Below are positions 44,683 to 53,281 of a stretch of DNA of 64,000 bases, piece by piece (positions within the stretch are counted from its first letter, which is position 1; the number at the start of each line of letters is the position of its first letter). The DNA lies in NCBI GenBank assembly GCA_022448645.1, contig JAKVBZ010000004.1, forward strand, positions 1-64,000. Direction: 5' to 3'. Origin of the DNA: Pirellulaceae bacterium. GTDB taxonomy: Bacteria; Planctomycetota; Planctomycetia; Pirellulales; Pirellulaceae. The notes under the pieces were generated by a model. It ran no database searches, was not told the origin of the DNA, and worked only from the letters and a program-made list of their open reading frames with translations. Both the position numbers and the translations under genes were made by a program.

Positions 44683-44973
44683 GTGCGCTCAACTATACCA
44701 ATCGTTGCGACCGTTATTACACTTCTCTTAGCTGCGTGTCTGTGGGAGGGGAATCCATCTCCTATCGAATCATCGGTCTCGAAGATTCACGCAGCTGGCT
44801 GGAGAAGGACGGTGAATGGTTGGGAGAAGAGTGAATCCTGGTGTGCTCCATTTGAGGAAGGCACGAGGTTTGAAGTCCACCCGCTGGTACCAGCCACCCT
44901 TTTGCCACTTCTGTCGATAGCCGGCTTGCTCTTGTTTTCGGGGTCTATGCATTCCCCGCAGGCTACCAGCTGA
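44683..44973 (+). CDS. Possible small membrane protein
   Basis: 96 residues from GTG, with membrane segments at both ends (IVATVITLLLAACLW at ~6 and PATLLPLLSIAGLLLFSG at ~70) and a polar middle containing RRTVNGWEKSESWCAP. The hydrophobic pattern suggests a real protein, but there is no good binding site. The middle motif (RTVxGWExxxxW) resembles small planctomycete membrane proteins to my memory. Uncertain. Confidence 0.45.
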   Translation: MRSTIPIVATVITLLLAACLWEGNPSPIESSVSKIHAAGWRRTVNGWEKSESWCAPFEEGTRFEVHPLVPATLLPLLSIAGLLLFSGSMHSPQATS

Positions 44974-45178
44974 TTATTTCCCCAGAGAATCCTAGCTAAG
45001 CCACAAAAGATTGTCTGCCTTGGAGTTGCGGCGATGTCTCGGAAAGTTCGCAACTAATTGTACGGATGGAGACAGTTCTACCCACTAATTAGTAAGTGGC
45101 ATTCTAGTGGGTCAGCGATGCGCAACCTCGTCACATGGGTTGTCCGTTCTTCTTGCTTTTTAAAAGGGTAGATCACAC

Positions 45179-47518
45179 ATGCGTTTAACATTGCGAACAA
45201 TGCTGGCCTTTTTGGATGATGTGTTGGAAGCAGACGACGCACGCGAGATAGGCAAAAAGGTGCAGGAAAGTCAGTTTGCGAGTGATTTAACGCATCGCAT
45301 TCGTGGTTGCGTGCGTCGGTTACGTCTGCCGACGCCTCCTTTGGACGGCCAAGGTATGGGATTGGACCCCAACAGTGTGGCCGAATACCTCGATAGTACC
45401 TTGCCGGATGAACAGGTTCCTGATTTTGAAAAAGTGTGTCTTGACTCGGACATGCAATTGGCAGAGGTCTCATCGTGCCATCAGATTCTAACACTGGTGT
45501 TAGGTGAGCCAGCACACGTGGAACCGTCCACTCGCGAACGAATCTACCGCATGGGCACATCAGAAACCGTAGAGAAAGGAACTGATCAGAGTCTCTCTGA
45601 GTCGGCCGAAGTGATGGGCTCTTCGGAGCACACGAGGCAGTCGCCATCCGAGGTGGGGGTGATGGAAACGGATGACACCGCAGCTCGGACGGGCTCGCGC
45701 CAAAAACCCCAGATTCCTGATTATCTTCGGGATGAACCTCGCCGCAGTTGGTGGCCGGTCATCGCCACTTTTCTATTTGCAGGATTGGTGACGATTGGTC
45801 TGTTCCGATTGGCGGGTCCCTTCGATCGGACTCATCCTGTATTCGTGGCACTTAGCCAATCGAATACCGAAGCAGATTCTAGAGATACAACACAACGGCT
45901 GGTTCCACCGGGTGAATTCGAGGGGGCTTTAGATTTCGATGTCGAAACCGACGAGCCGCTGCAGAGCAGACAAGAAACCGATGCAGCTTCTTTGGAGTTG
46001 ACACCGAAGGAAGCTATCGCAGCTGAAAATGTTGTACCAGTCTCTGATCCAGAAGCCACCACGGTGATCAAGCCAAACGAACGGCCGGTGACGAATGCCG
46101 TGATCGAGGATTCGTCTGGTGAGCCTGCTGTGGTCAATCGGCCAGAGGAAACCACGGTTGCACCAACGGCCGCGTTAATAGGCGCTGGAACTGCGCCAGA
46201 TGTTCATCCTCTTGAACCTCCAGCCGACGGTGAAACGATTGTCGGAATGGCAGCGCAGGATTCCACCGAACCTGGGATCAGTGCCCCGATCGATATCGGT
46301 CGGTTTTTGTCCGATGAGGAGGTGTTAATTCGCCGTGATGCAGCGTCTGGAATGTGGCAACGGTTGCCTCCGCAAACTCCATTATTTACTGGCGATACGG
46401 TAACTGCCTTGCCAACATATCGTCCACAATTCCTGTTGGGGGCTGGTGTCGGAAACGTCAAGCTGTTTGGCAGTTCTCGAGTGAATATTGAAGGGTCGGC
46501 AGAATCTCCCCGAATGGATGTCCAATTCGGGCGATTGTTACTTAATTCTGTGGGTCGCACGGATGCGCGTGTCACGCTGGGATTGTTTGGTCGTGATGTC
46601 GAAATTCTATTTCTTGATGCCGAATCCGTATTGGCCGTCGAAGTCCTGCGGCAACATTCTCCGGGAACCGATGCCCGGAAATGGCATGCACACGAGATTG
46701 TGAGGATCACACCTACCACAGGAAGTGTCGAGATCTCAGAGACTTCATTTCCGACATGGAAGTTGAACACAGGTAAGTCTTGGGTTTTTGTGGACGATGA
46801 GGCGCCCGAAGTCCATCCCATCGACGAATTTCCGCCCTGGCTTGAAGGAGGCGATTTACGAGATATTGATCGGATTGCTTCACAGCATATCGAGTCCAGT
46901 TTGAGCGACCAGCGTTCTGTGGAGTTAACGTTGGCAGAATTAACAGAATCCGCACGCCTCGAAGTTTGTACACTGGCAGTCCGTTGTTTGACGTACCTTG
47001 ACGACTTCGAACCGGCGATCAAAGCACTATCTGATGCCGAACAGCGACAATGGTGGCAGTTGCATGTGACTGCCTTGCAAGATGCTTTATCCCGCCATCC
47101 CCAGACTGCGCAAGACATGCTGTCTGCTTTGCAAAAGCATCGAGGAACAGACGCGGAATTGATGTTAGATTTGCTGTCGGGGTTTTCACCCGATGACCTA
47201 CAAGCGGGCGGCGCGGCAGCCCTGGTGGGTTATCTGGATCACAGCAAGCTCGACATTCGTGTGCTTGCCAATGAGAATCTTCGCATGATTACAGGCACAC
47301 GCCCTATTTACAATCCAGGGGATACTCCAGCCAAACGCAAAGGTGCGATTCGTCGCTGGCAGCTCAAGTTGGAACAAGGGAAGGTAGTCTATAAGCAACC
47401 TCCGCTTGAGATTCGACCGAGTAGAAGTTTGCTAGAGCCGGCGGAGTTGTCTGATGAAGGTGAGGCCAGTCTCATCGATGAGGGTAGCGATGAAAGTGTC
47501 TCGGAAAATACCCTCTGA
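45179..47518 (+). CDS. Large FecR-like membrane protein of unknown function
   Basis: 779 residues. The N-terminal ~125 are charged and helical (MLAFLDDVLEADDAREIGKK, then DPNSVAEYLDSTLPDEQVPD), like the cytoplasmic anti-sigma-type domains seen in planctomycete regulators. A single membrane segment lies at ~198-215 (VIATFLFAGLVTIGLFRL). After an acidic linker comes a FecR-like beta-rich domain (~380-500; TGDTVTALPTYRPQFLLGAG, then VNIEGSAESPRMDVQFGRLL), then a helical C-terminal part. It may sense an envelope signal, but no sigma gene is adjacent. AAGGG precedes the ATG at ~14 bases. Confidence 0.8.
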   Translation: MRLTLRTMLAFLDDVLEADDAREIGKKVQESQFASDLTHRIRGCVRRLRLPTPPLDGQGMGLDPNSVAEYLDSTLPDEQVPDFEKVCLDSDMQLAEVSSCHQILTLVLGEPAHVEPSTRERIYRMGTSETVEKGTDQSLSESAEVMGSSEHTRQSPSEVGVMETDDTAARTGSRQKPQIPDYLRDEPRRSWWPVIATFLFAGLVTIGLFRLAGPFDRTHPVFVALSQSNTEADSRDTTQRLVPPGEFEGALDFDVETDEPLQSRQETDAASLELTPKEAIAAENVVPVSDPEATTVIKPNERPVTNAVIEDSSGEPAVVNRPEETTVAPTAALIGAGTAPDVHPLEPPADGETIVGMAAQDSTEPGISAPIDIGRFLSDEEVLIRRDAASGMWQRLPPQTPLFTGDTVTALPTYRPQFLLGAGVGNVKLFGSSRVNIEGSAESPRMDVQFGRLLLNSVGRTDARVTLGLFGRDVEILFLDAESVLAVEVLRQHSPGTDARKWHAHEIVRITPTTGSVEISETSFPTWKLNTGKSWVFVDDEAPEVHPIDEFPPWLEGGDLRDIDRIASQHIESSLSDQRSVELTLAELTESARLEVCTLAVRCLTYLDDFEPAIKALSDAEQRQWWQLHVTALQDALSRHPQTAQDMLSALQKHRGTDAELMLDLLSGFSPDDLQAGGAAALVGYLDHSKLDIRVLANENLRMITGTRPIYNPGDTPAKRKGAIRRWQLKLEQGKVVYKQPPLEIRPSRSLLEPAELSDEGEASLIDEGSDESVSENTL

Positions 47519-47651
47519 CTGAGAATGCCGAAAAATTTTTAGCGTATGGTGGTGTTTCACAGTCCGTGCACATTTCCACCAACCAAGTCCTCGCCACTGA
47601 AGAAGCCACACGATGTAGAACGGACGCACAACGACCTAACGGCGCTACATT

Positions 47652-47716
47652 CGTTAGATGATTCTAACGGTCAAACCAGCGATTCTATGCGTTTCCGAAA
47701 GTTTTCTGCCGGAAAC
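47652..47716 (+). promoter_or_regulatory. Two adjacent perfect hairpins
   Basis: CGTTAGA/TCTAACG (47652-47658 and 47663-47669, loop TGAT) and GTTTCCG/CGGAAAC (47691-47697 and 47710-47716). They lie about 130-200 bases after the FecR-like gene and are followed by only a weak T-run. They may be terminators or processing signals. Confidence 0.45.
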
Positions 47717-48098
47717 TTCTAGAGTTTCATTTGGTGAGTCATTTGTCATGAAATTGATGTTACGTGGGTTTCTTTCATGGTAAGTGGTAGCCAGCCTGAG
47801 TAGTTTCTTTGGTCGCGCGGAGCCTCATTCGGCGCATGGGAATTGCGGTGCCATGTTTGTCCAGACTACCCCGTTGCTCTATTTGCAATGGTGGCGCCTT
47901 CTATTCGTGGCGATTCTGCTGTTTGTGAAGAAGTCGACGATTCTTTGGTGGGTGGCCATTTTCGTGCATTTTCGTGGGGACCTATTGGGGCCACCTGAGG
48001 TCGTCATTTGGGACCTCTCTGGCTTTCGGGGGCTTTGAGAGATCTCCCGCAAAGCGTTGTACCTTGGGAACTTGTGAGAATCCTGGGGCCGGATTACT

Positions 48099-48126
48099 TT
48101 GCGTTTGTGCATCGGTCGGTTACAAT
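48099..48126 (+). promoter_or_regulatory. Candidate sigma-70 promoter for hpf-pts operon
   Basis: TTGCGT (48099-48104), a 16-base spacer and TACAAT (48121-48126), 56 bases before the hpf GTG. Hexamers are four of six (TTGACA) and five of six (TATAAT) matches. Confidence 0.5.
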
Positions 48127-48181
48127 GAGGCGTTCCCCGGAGCGGGTGGCGTTCGGTGTGGTTCGACGCGAGGTAGGATAC

Positions 48182-48532
48182 GTGCAGATCAATATTTCCA
48201 CACGTCATGGTCATCTGAATCAGGAAACACGAGACAAGATTAATGATAAGGTGAGTCGCTTGCCAAGGCTATTGGAACGTCTCACAGTTGCCAACGTTAC
48301 CATTGATATGGAACACCAGGACGCTCCTCAAGTGGAGATCCGGATCTCTGTAGAACACGGGCGTGACGTGTTGGCGAATGAGACGTCCACAAGCGTCATG
48401 GCTGCATTGGACGGGACGATCCATAAAGTAGAACAGCAACTCCGCAAACATAAGCAGAAATTGAAAGATCACAAGGCGGCTGGGCTGAAACATCAGCCCG
48501 CGTATGACGAAACCGAGGATGATGTCGACTAG
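48182..48532 (+). CDS. hpf: Ribosome hibernation promoting factor (HPF/RaiA family)
   Basis: 116 residues from GTG at 48182, preceded by GAGGTAGG about six bases upstream. It opens with VQINISTRHGHLNQETRDKI (sigma-54 modulation/HPF fold: beta strand, then LPRLLERLTVANVTIDME), continues with EIRISVEHGRDVLANET and ends in a basic helix (HKVEQQLRKHKQKLKDHK) and acidic tail. This is the short form without the dimerising C-domain. Such factors bind idle 30S subunits. It leads the pts gene set here, as it often does near ptsN in Gram-negatives. Confidence 0.9.
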   Translation: MQINISTRHGHLNQETRDKINDKVSRLPRLLERLTVANVTIDMEHQDAPQVEIRISVEHGRDVLANETSTSVMAALDGTIHKVEQQLRKHKQKLKDHKAAGLKHQPAYDETEDDVD

Positions 48533-48653
48533 AGACACCTTCCAGAGTGTCTCGATTGTAAAAATGGTAAATGCCGAGGTCAGGACATATCTGGCAGCGG
48601 TGTGAATTGAGTGGCCGGTCAACGATGCGGGTTAAAGAATAAGGAACTTTTTG

Positions 48654-49130
48654 ATGAAATTTGCCGACTTTGTCAGCCCCGATGCCATCAAGGCCGGGTT
48701 GGGTGCGGACACTAAGGATGGCGTGATTGAGGAAATGGTGACAGCGTTAGTCGACGCAAATCAAATTGCTGGAACTGAGACTGAGAGTATTCTAAAGGCG
48801 ATCAAAAAACGTGAGGAACTGGGAAGTACCGGGATCGGTCGTGGTGTTGCGGTACCTCATACCAAACATCCGAGTGTTGACCGTTTAGTTGCCACGGTAG
48901 GGGTTAGTGAAGAAGGAGTAGATTTCGACAGCCTGGATGGCGAAAAGGTTCAGTTGTTTTTCTTGTTGGTATCTCCGCCGGATCGCCCTAGCGATCACCT
49001 GCGGGCTTTGGAAAATATTTCGCGGCAGTTGCGAGACGAAGCCTTTTGCCGGTTTCTCAAGCAGTCCAAAACTGTTGCCGAAGTCAAGCAGTTGCTCGAA
49101 GAGGCCGACAATAATCAGTTTGTTTCGTGA
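48654..49130 (+). CDS. ptsN: PTS IIA-type protein (PtsN-like)
   Basis: 158 residues of the EIIA-Ntr/fructose-type domain. The phosphorylated His is in [12 protein letters not shown] (~66), followed by [20 protein letters not shown] (~105). I chose the ATG at 48654, preceded by AAGGAA about nine bases upstream. No IIB or IIC gene is near, so it is probably a regulatory phosphoacceptor. Confidence 0.92.
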   Translation: MKFADFVSPDAIKAGLGADTKDGVIEEMVTALVDANQIAGTETESILKAIKKREELGSTGIGRGVAVPHTKHPSVDRLVATVGVSEEGVDFDSLDGEKVQLFFLLVSPPDRPSDHLRALENISRQLRDEAFCRFLKQSKTVAEVKQLLEEADNNQFVS

Positions 49131-49200
49131 GATCAAAATGTTTTGCGAGGAGTCGGTCAATGTCCCGGGGGGCTTTGATGGCACTCGCACTGTTGTAGTG

Positions 49201-49512
49201 ATGACTCAACAAACAGCCAGCCGGAACGTTACGATCGTGAACCCACAGGGGTTGCATGCGCGGCCGGCGGATTTGTTCGTCAAGCTGGCGAATCAATTCG
49301 AGTCTGCAATCGAAGTCATCAAAAATGGTGAGCGCGTGGACGGAAAGAGTATCTTGTCCGTGCTGACGCTTGCCGCAGAACAAGGTACAGAATTGACGAT
49401 CGAGGCAACTGGCCATGACGCCGCTGTCGCGATCGACGCTTTGACGGGACTTGTCGATAACGGATTCGTTGCCGACGAGGCCGTCGAAGACCAGGGAACC
49501 AATCCGCAATAG
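49201..49512 (+). CDS. ptsH: HPr phosphocarrier
   Basis: 103 residues from the ATG at 49201; an earlier in-frame ATG (49138) would add 21 residues. The phosphoacceptor His is in NPQGLHARPADLFVKLA (~17), and the regulatory Ser site is matched by GKSILSVLTLAAEQGTEL (~47). The tail ends with EAVEDQGTNPQ. It passes phosphate from EI to IIA. It has the usual position between ptsN and ptsI. Confidence 0.93.
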   Translation: MTQQTASRNVTIVNPQGLHARPADLFVKLANQFESAIEVIKNGERVDGKSILSVLTLAAEQGTELTIEATGHDAAVAIDALTGLVDNGFVADEAVEDQGTNPQ

Positions 49513-49689
49513 GTGTCTTGAGGATTGTCGGCCATACGACTAAGTGATCACACGGTTCGACATCCTTGGCACGCCTGGAGCCCAACAAAAAAGAATGTGG
49601 CGATCCGATGCGACGGGAGAGATGGCCTGATCAAATGATCATTTGGTTGTACGGCTACCCTGGCGCCCATCCGGAAGCTACCCGCACTG

Positions 49690-51453
49690 ATGGAAACACT
49701 TCAGGGAATTGCCGTAGCGCCCGGTGTGGCGATCGGCGAAGCACTCATTGTAGATAGCGAGGGATTTCGGATTCCTAGCCGCTTCGTCATGCGTGACGTT
49801 GTGGAGGACGAAATTGCCCGCTTGGACCGCGCTGTGCTCGCGGTTGGCGAGGAAATGGAGAGAAACCGAGAGACCATCTCGGTGCAACTCGGTGAGCAAT
49901 GCGGTGCGATCTTTTCTGCTCATCTGCAGATTCTTCAGGATTCTAAGTTGCGTGATGCTTGGCACGCCCGTATTCGCGAACGGCATAACTCTCCCGAATA
50001 CGCCGTCAGCTCAACGCTAAGAGAATATGCTAAGGTTTTTCAATCGTTGGATAGCGGCGCACACCGGGCTTTGGCTGCTGATATTTTCGACATCGAAAAA
50101 CGTTTGCTTCATCATTTGTTGGGCCGCAGCTGTGAGGAAATCACGCATCTGACTTCGCCTGTTGTCCTGCTGGCCCACGATTTGACTCCAAGCGAAGCTG
50201 CCAACTTGGATCGTGAGAACGTTCTGGGATTCGCCATCGAACAAGGTGGTCCCGGAGGTCATATTGCTATCGTTGCCGAAGCTCTGGAATTACCCGCCGT
50301 TGTTGGTTTAGGCCAGTTTGTGCTGGATGTCTCCGGAGGAGATAAAGTCATCATCGATGGTGATCATGGCCAAGTCATCCTGCAGCCAGACGAGGAAACA
50401 CTGGCACGCTATCAGCATGATCTTGAGGAACACCATGACTTGGCGAAACGACTGACGGCACTGCGTGATCTACCAGCGGAGACAGCCGATGGCGAGCGAA
50501 TCGAATTGCTCGCCAATATTGAGTTTCCACATGAAGTGGATTCCTGCCACAAGCATGGTGCTGGCGGCATCGGCCTGTATCGAACGGAATTTCTCTACCT
50601 GAGTTCTGCGGAGATCCCGGACGAGGAGAGTCATTTTCAAGTATATGCCCAGGTTGCCCAGGCGATGGACGAATTGCCGGTTGCGATTCGTACTGTGGAT
50701 CTGGGAGCTGACAAAATTAGCACGACGGAGTCAGTCGGATACGGAATAGAACAAGTAGGAAGGAACCCGGAACTTGGACTGCGCAGTATTAGGCTGAGTT
50801 TGCACAATCGAGAACTATTCCATACGCAATTGCGCGCCATCTTACGAGCAAGTGCTCTGGGAAATGTGAGTATTATGTTTCCGCTCGTGTCGACGCTGAC
50901 CGAGTTGCGAGAGGCAAAGAGCGCGGTGTTTCAGGTGATGGATGAGCTGAATCGTCAGGGCGTCGACTTTTGTCGTGACATTCCCATTGGCATTATGGTC
51001 GAGTCACCAGCGGCTGTGGTGATGTTGGACACGTTCCTGTCTGAAGTCGATTTTGTCAGTTTGGGGACCAACGATCTCATTCAGTATTGCTTGGCTGTGG
51101 ATCGCACGAATAAGGATGTGGCATCCTTGTACGATGCTGGGGATCCGGCAGTATTACGATTCATCGAAATGGCGGCGAGGGCCGCCCAAGTTGGTTCCGT
51201 GCCTTTGACGATGTGCGGGCAGATGTGCGGGAATACTACCTATACGATGTTACTGTTGGGGTTGGGGTTCCGCACTTTGAGTGTTGCACCGAGTGCCATC
51301 CCAGAACTTAAGAAACTTTGTCGCAGCGTGTCGATCGAGCAATGTTCGGAACTTGCTAACCGGGCTTTGCAAATAGACAATGCGCGCGATGTGAATGAAT
51401 TATTGAAATCGGAACTGCGCCAGGCTGTGCCAGATTTGGCCATGTTTGTGTGA
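49690..51453 (+). CDS. ptsI: Phosphoenolpyruvate-protein phosphotransferase (PTS enzyme I)
   Basis: 587 residues, the usual EI length. The N-terminal domain has the PEP-enzyme start GIAVAPGVAIGEALI; the active-site His region is EQGGPGGHIAIVAEALELPA (~185-205), where GRTSH of most EI is replaced by GPGGH. The C-terminal TIM barrel has GIGLYRTEFLYLS, DFVSLGTNDLIQYCLAVDR and MCGQMCGN (CGEMAGD in most). It takes phosphate from PEP and gives it to HPr. No sugar permease is near. Confidence 0.94.
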   Translation: METLQGIAVAPGVAIGEALIVDSEGFRIPSRFVMRDVVEDEIARLDRAVLAVGEEMERNRETISVQLGEQCGAIFSAHLQILQDSKLRDAWHARIRERHNSPEYAVSSTLREYAKVFQSLDSGAHRALAADIFDIEKRLLHHLLGRSCEEITHLTSPVVLLAHDLTPSEAANLDRENVLGFAIEQGGPGGHIAIVAEALELPAVVGLGQFVLDVSGGDKVIIDGDHGQVILQPDEETLARYQHDLEEHHDLAKRLTALRDLPAETADGERIELLANIEFPHEVDSCHKHGAGGIGLYRTEFLYLSSAEIPDEESHFQVYAQVAQAMDELPVAIRTVDLGADKISTTESVGYGIEQVGRNPELGLRSIRLSLHNRELFHTQLRAILRASALGNVSIMFPLVSTLTELREAKSAVFQVMDELNRQGVDFCRDIPIGIMVESPAAVVMLDTFLSEVDFVSLGTNDLIQYCLAVDRTNKDVASLYDAGDPAVLRFIEMAARAAQVGSVPLTMCGQMCGNTTYTMLLLGLGFRTLSVAPSAIPELKKLCRSVSIEQCSELANRALQIDNARDVNELLKSELRQAVPDLAMFV

Positions 51454-51558
51454 CCGGATGTGGCCACCCAGTGGCGACGGTTGCGATAGACGAGCCGTGA
51501 ACGAACGGCAGTTCTAACTTGAACGATCAAGTATTTGAGATCAAAGAACAGGATTGAT

Positions 51559-53181
51559 ATGAAAAAAGAAATGCTAATCAACGTCTCGCAGCCGGAGGAG
51601 TGTCGGATTGCAATCGTCGAAGATGGGTTGTTGGAGGAACTCTACATCGAAAGAAGCAGCCAAGACAACTACGTAGGAAATATATACAAAGGGCGCGTCG
51701 TCAACTTAGAACCCAGCATCCAGGCGGCGTTTGTTGATTTTGGAGTGGGGCGAAATGGATTCTTACACATTAGTGACGTTGAACCTCAGTATTTTCGACA
51801 AGGTGGATACGATCCAGCCCAAGAAATCGATTCGAACGGAGGACCGCGGCGAGGAGGAAGCGATGCGCCTGATCAAGACGATAGCGGACGTTCGCGTGGT
51901 CGACGACGACCACATCGTCCTGGATCTCGGCCGCGGGTCAAACCACCAATACAAGATATTTTTCGACGTGGCGACGAAGTCGTTGTGCAGGTGATCAAAG
52001 AAGGTATTGGTACCAAAGGTCCAACTCTCTCGACATATGTCAGCATCCCAGGCCGCTATCTGGTTCTCATGCCGGCATTGGGACGCGTCGGAGTCTCTCG
52101 CAAGATCGAGGACGAAGATGCTCGCAGGAAGTTGCGAGATACGTTGCTCGAGTTGAATCCTCCCAAGGGCCTGGGATTTATTGTGCGTACCGCGGGCATC
52201 GATCGTTCCAAAAAAGAACTCTCACGCGATATGGCCTATTTACTGCGGCTGTGGAAAGTTATCGTTCGGAGAATCCGTAAGAATTCGGCGCCGATTGATA
52301 TTTACGAAGAGAGCGACATGATCATTCGTACCATTCGCGATATCTTCAGTTCCGATGTAGATGCTATTTACATTGATGAATCAGAATCCCACGACCGTGC
52401 CAAAGAGTTCTTGCAGCTCGTGATGCCCCGACATACCAATCGTCTGCATATGTACGAAGGTAAGGAGCCGCTGTTTCATAAGTATGATTTGGAACAGGAA
52501 ATCGCTTGTATCCACCAGCGGGAGGTTCCCTTGAAAGATGGAGGCTCGATCGTCATTGATCCAACCGAAGCGCTGGTGGCCATCGACGTCAACAGTGGGA
52601 ACTTTCGTACTGACGATTCAGCCGAAGAAACGGCGTTCCAATTGAACCTCTCTGCAGCTCGGGAAATCGCTCGACAGTTGCGGTTGCGAGATTTGGGAGG
52701 TGTGGTGGTCAACGATTTCATCGACATGCGTAGAGAAAAGCATCGCCGAGGTGTGGAACGAGCTTTGCGTGACTCTGTGAAACGAGATCGGGCGCGTACG
52801 AAGATTTTGCGCACTAGTCCGTTTGGTCTGGTGGAAATGACTCGGCAACGCATTCGTCCCAGCCTTAAGCGAAGCGTCTACCAGGATTGTCCGGTCTGTT
52901 CAGGGAAAGGAGTCGTGAAGTCCGATGAAAGTATGGCGATAGAAGTGGTTCGCTTGCTGCAGTTGGCCAAATATGATGACCGCATCGCCAAGGTAACCAT
53001 TCGAGTTGCCGAAGACGTCGCCGCCTATTTGAATAATCGCAAACGACGTGAATTGGCGTCTATCGAAGAGGACGGAAGTATGGTGGTTCTCATTTTGGGT
53101 AGTGAAAGCCTGAGTCCTGAATATCTAGAATTCACCTATTCCGACAGCAAAGGTAATACGGTATCCGCCCCGACGGCTTAA
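51559..53181 (+). CDS. rng: Ribonuclease E/G family protein
   Basis: 540 residues from ATG at 51559. The N-terminal S1 domain (NIYKGRVVNLEPSIQAAFVD, then GFLHISDVEP) is interrupted by a ~45-residue Arg/Gly-rich insert (SGRSRGRRRPHRPGSRPR) before IFRRGDEVVVQVIKE continues. The catalytic domain follows: AIDVNSGNF and DFIDMR carry the Mg-binding Asp residues, and the zinc-link CPVCSGKG (~450) is present. It cuts single-stranded RNA in decay and rRNA maturation. It is close in size to RNase G, without a long scaffold tail. It lies about 100 bases after ptsI. Confidence 0.93.
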   Translation: MKKEMLINVSQPEECRIAIVEDGLLEELYIERSSQDNYVGNIYKGRVVNLEPSIQAAFVDFGVGRNGFLHISDVEPQYFRQGGYDPAQEIDSNGGPRRGGSDAPDQDDSGRSRGRRRPHRPGSRPRVKPPIQDIFRRGDEVVVQVIKEGIGTKGPTLSTYVSIPGRYLVLMPALGRVGVSRKIEDEDARRKLRDTLLELNPPKGLGFIVRTAGIDRSKKELSRDMAYLLRLWKVIVRRIRKNSAPIDIYEESDMIIRTIRDIFSSDVDAIYIDESESHDRAKEFLQLVMPRHTNRLHMYEGKEPLFHKYDLEQEIACIHQREVPLKDGGSIVIDPTEALVAIDVNSGNFRTDDSAEETAFQLNLSAAREIARQLRLRDLGGVVVNDFIDMRREKHRRGVERALRDSVKRDRARTKILRTSPFGLVEMTRQRIRPSLKRSVYQDCPVCSGKGVVKSDESMAIEVVRLLQLAKYDDRIAKVTIRVAEDVAAYLNNRKRRELASIEEDGSMVVLILGSESLSPEYLEFTYSDSKGNTVSAPTA

Positions 53182-53281
53182 GTATTCGGAGGAGTGAACT
53201 GACCCTTTTGAAAGTGTTGGCATTGCAGCGGTAGGTTCTCTGAGATCGTTGTCCGTTGTTTTTGCACACCAGCGTAGTAGT

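Larger units (their letters stand above)
47519..48181. other. Intergenic region before hpf
   Basis: About 660 bases without a supported gene. It contains the two hairpins at 47652-47716 and the putative hpf promoter at 48099-48126. An 84-codon frame at 47784-48038 lacks a binding site and is Trp/Phe-rich; I do not support it. Confidence 0.45.

Noticed and set aside
47784..48038. 84-codon frame upstream of hpf
   Set aside because: No ribosome binding site, Trp/Phe-rich composition, no recognisable family.
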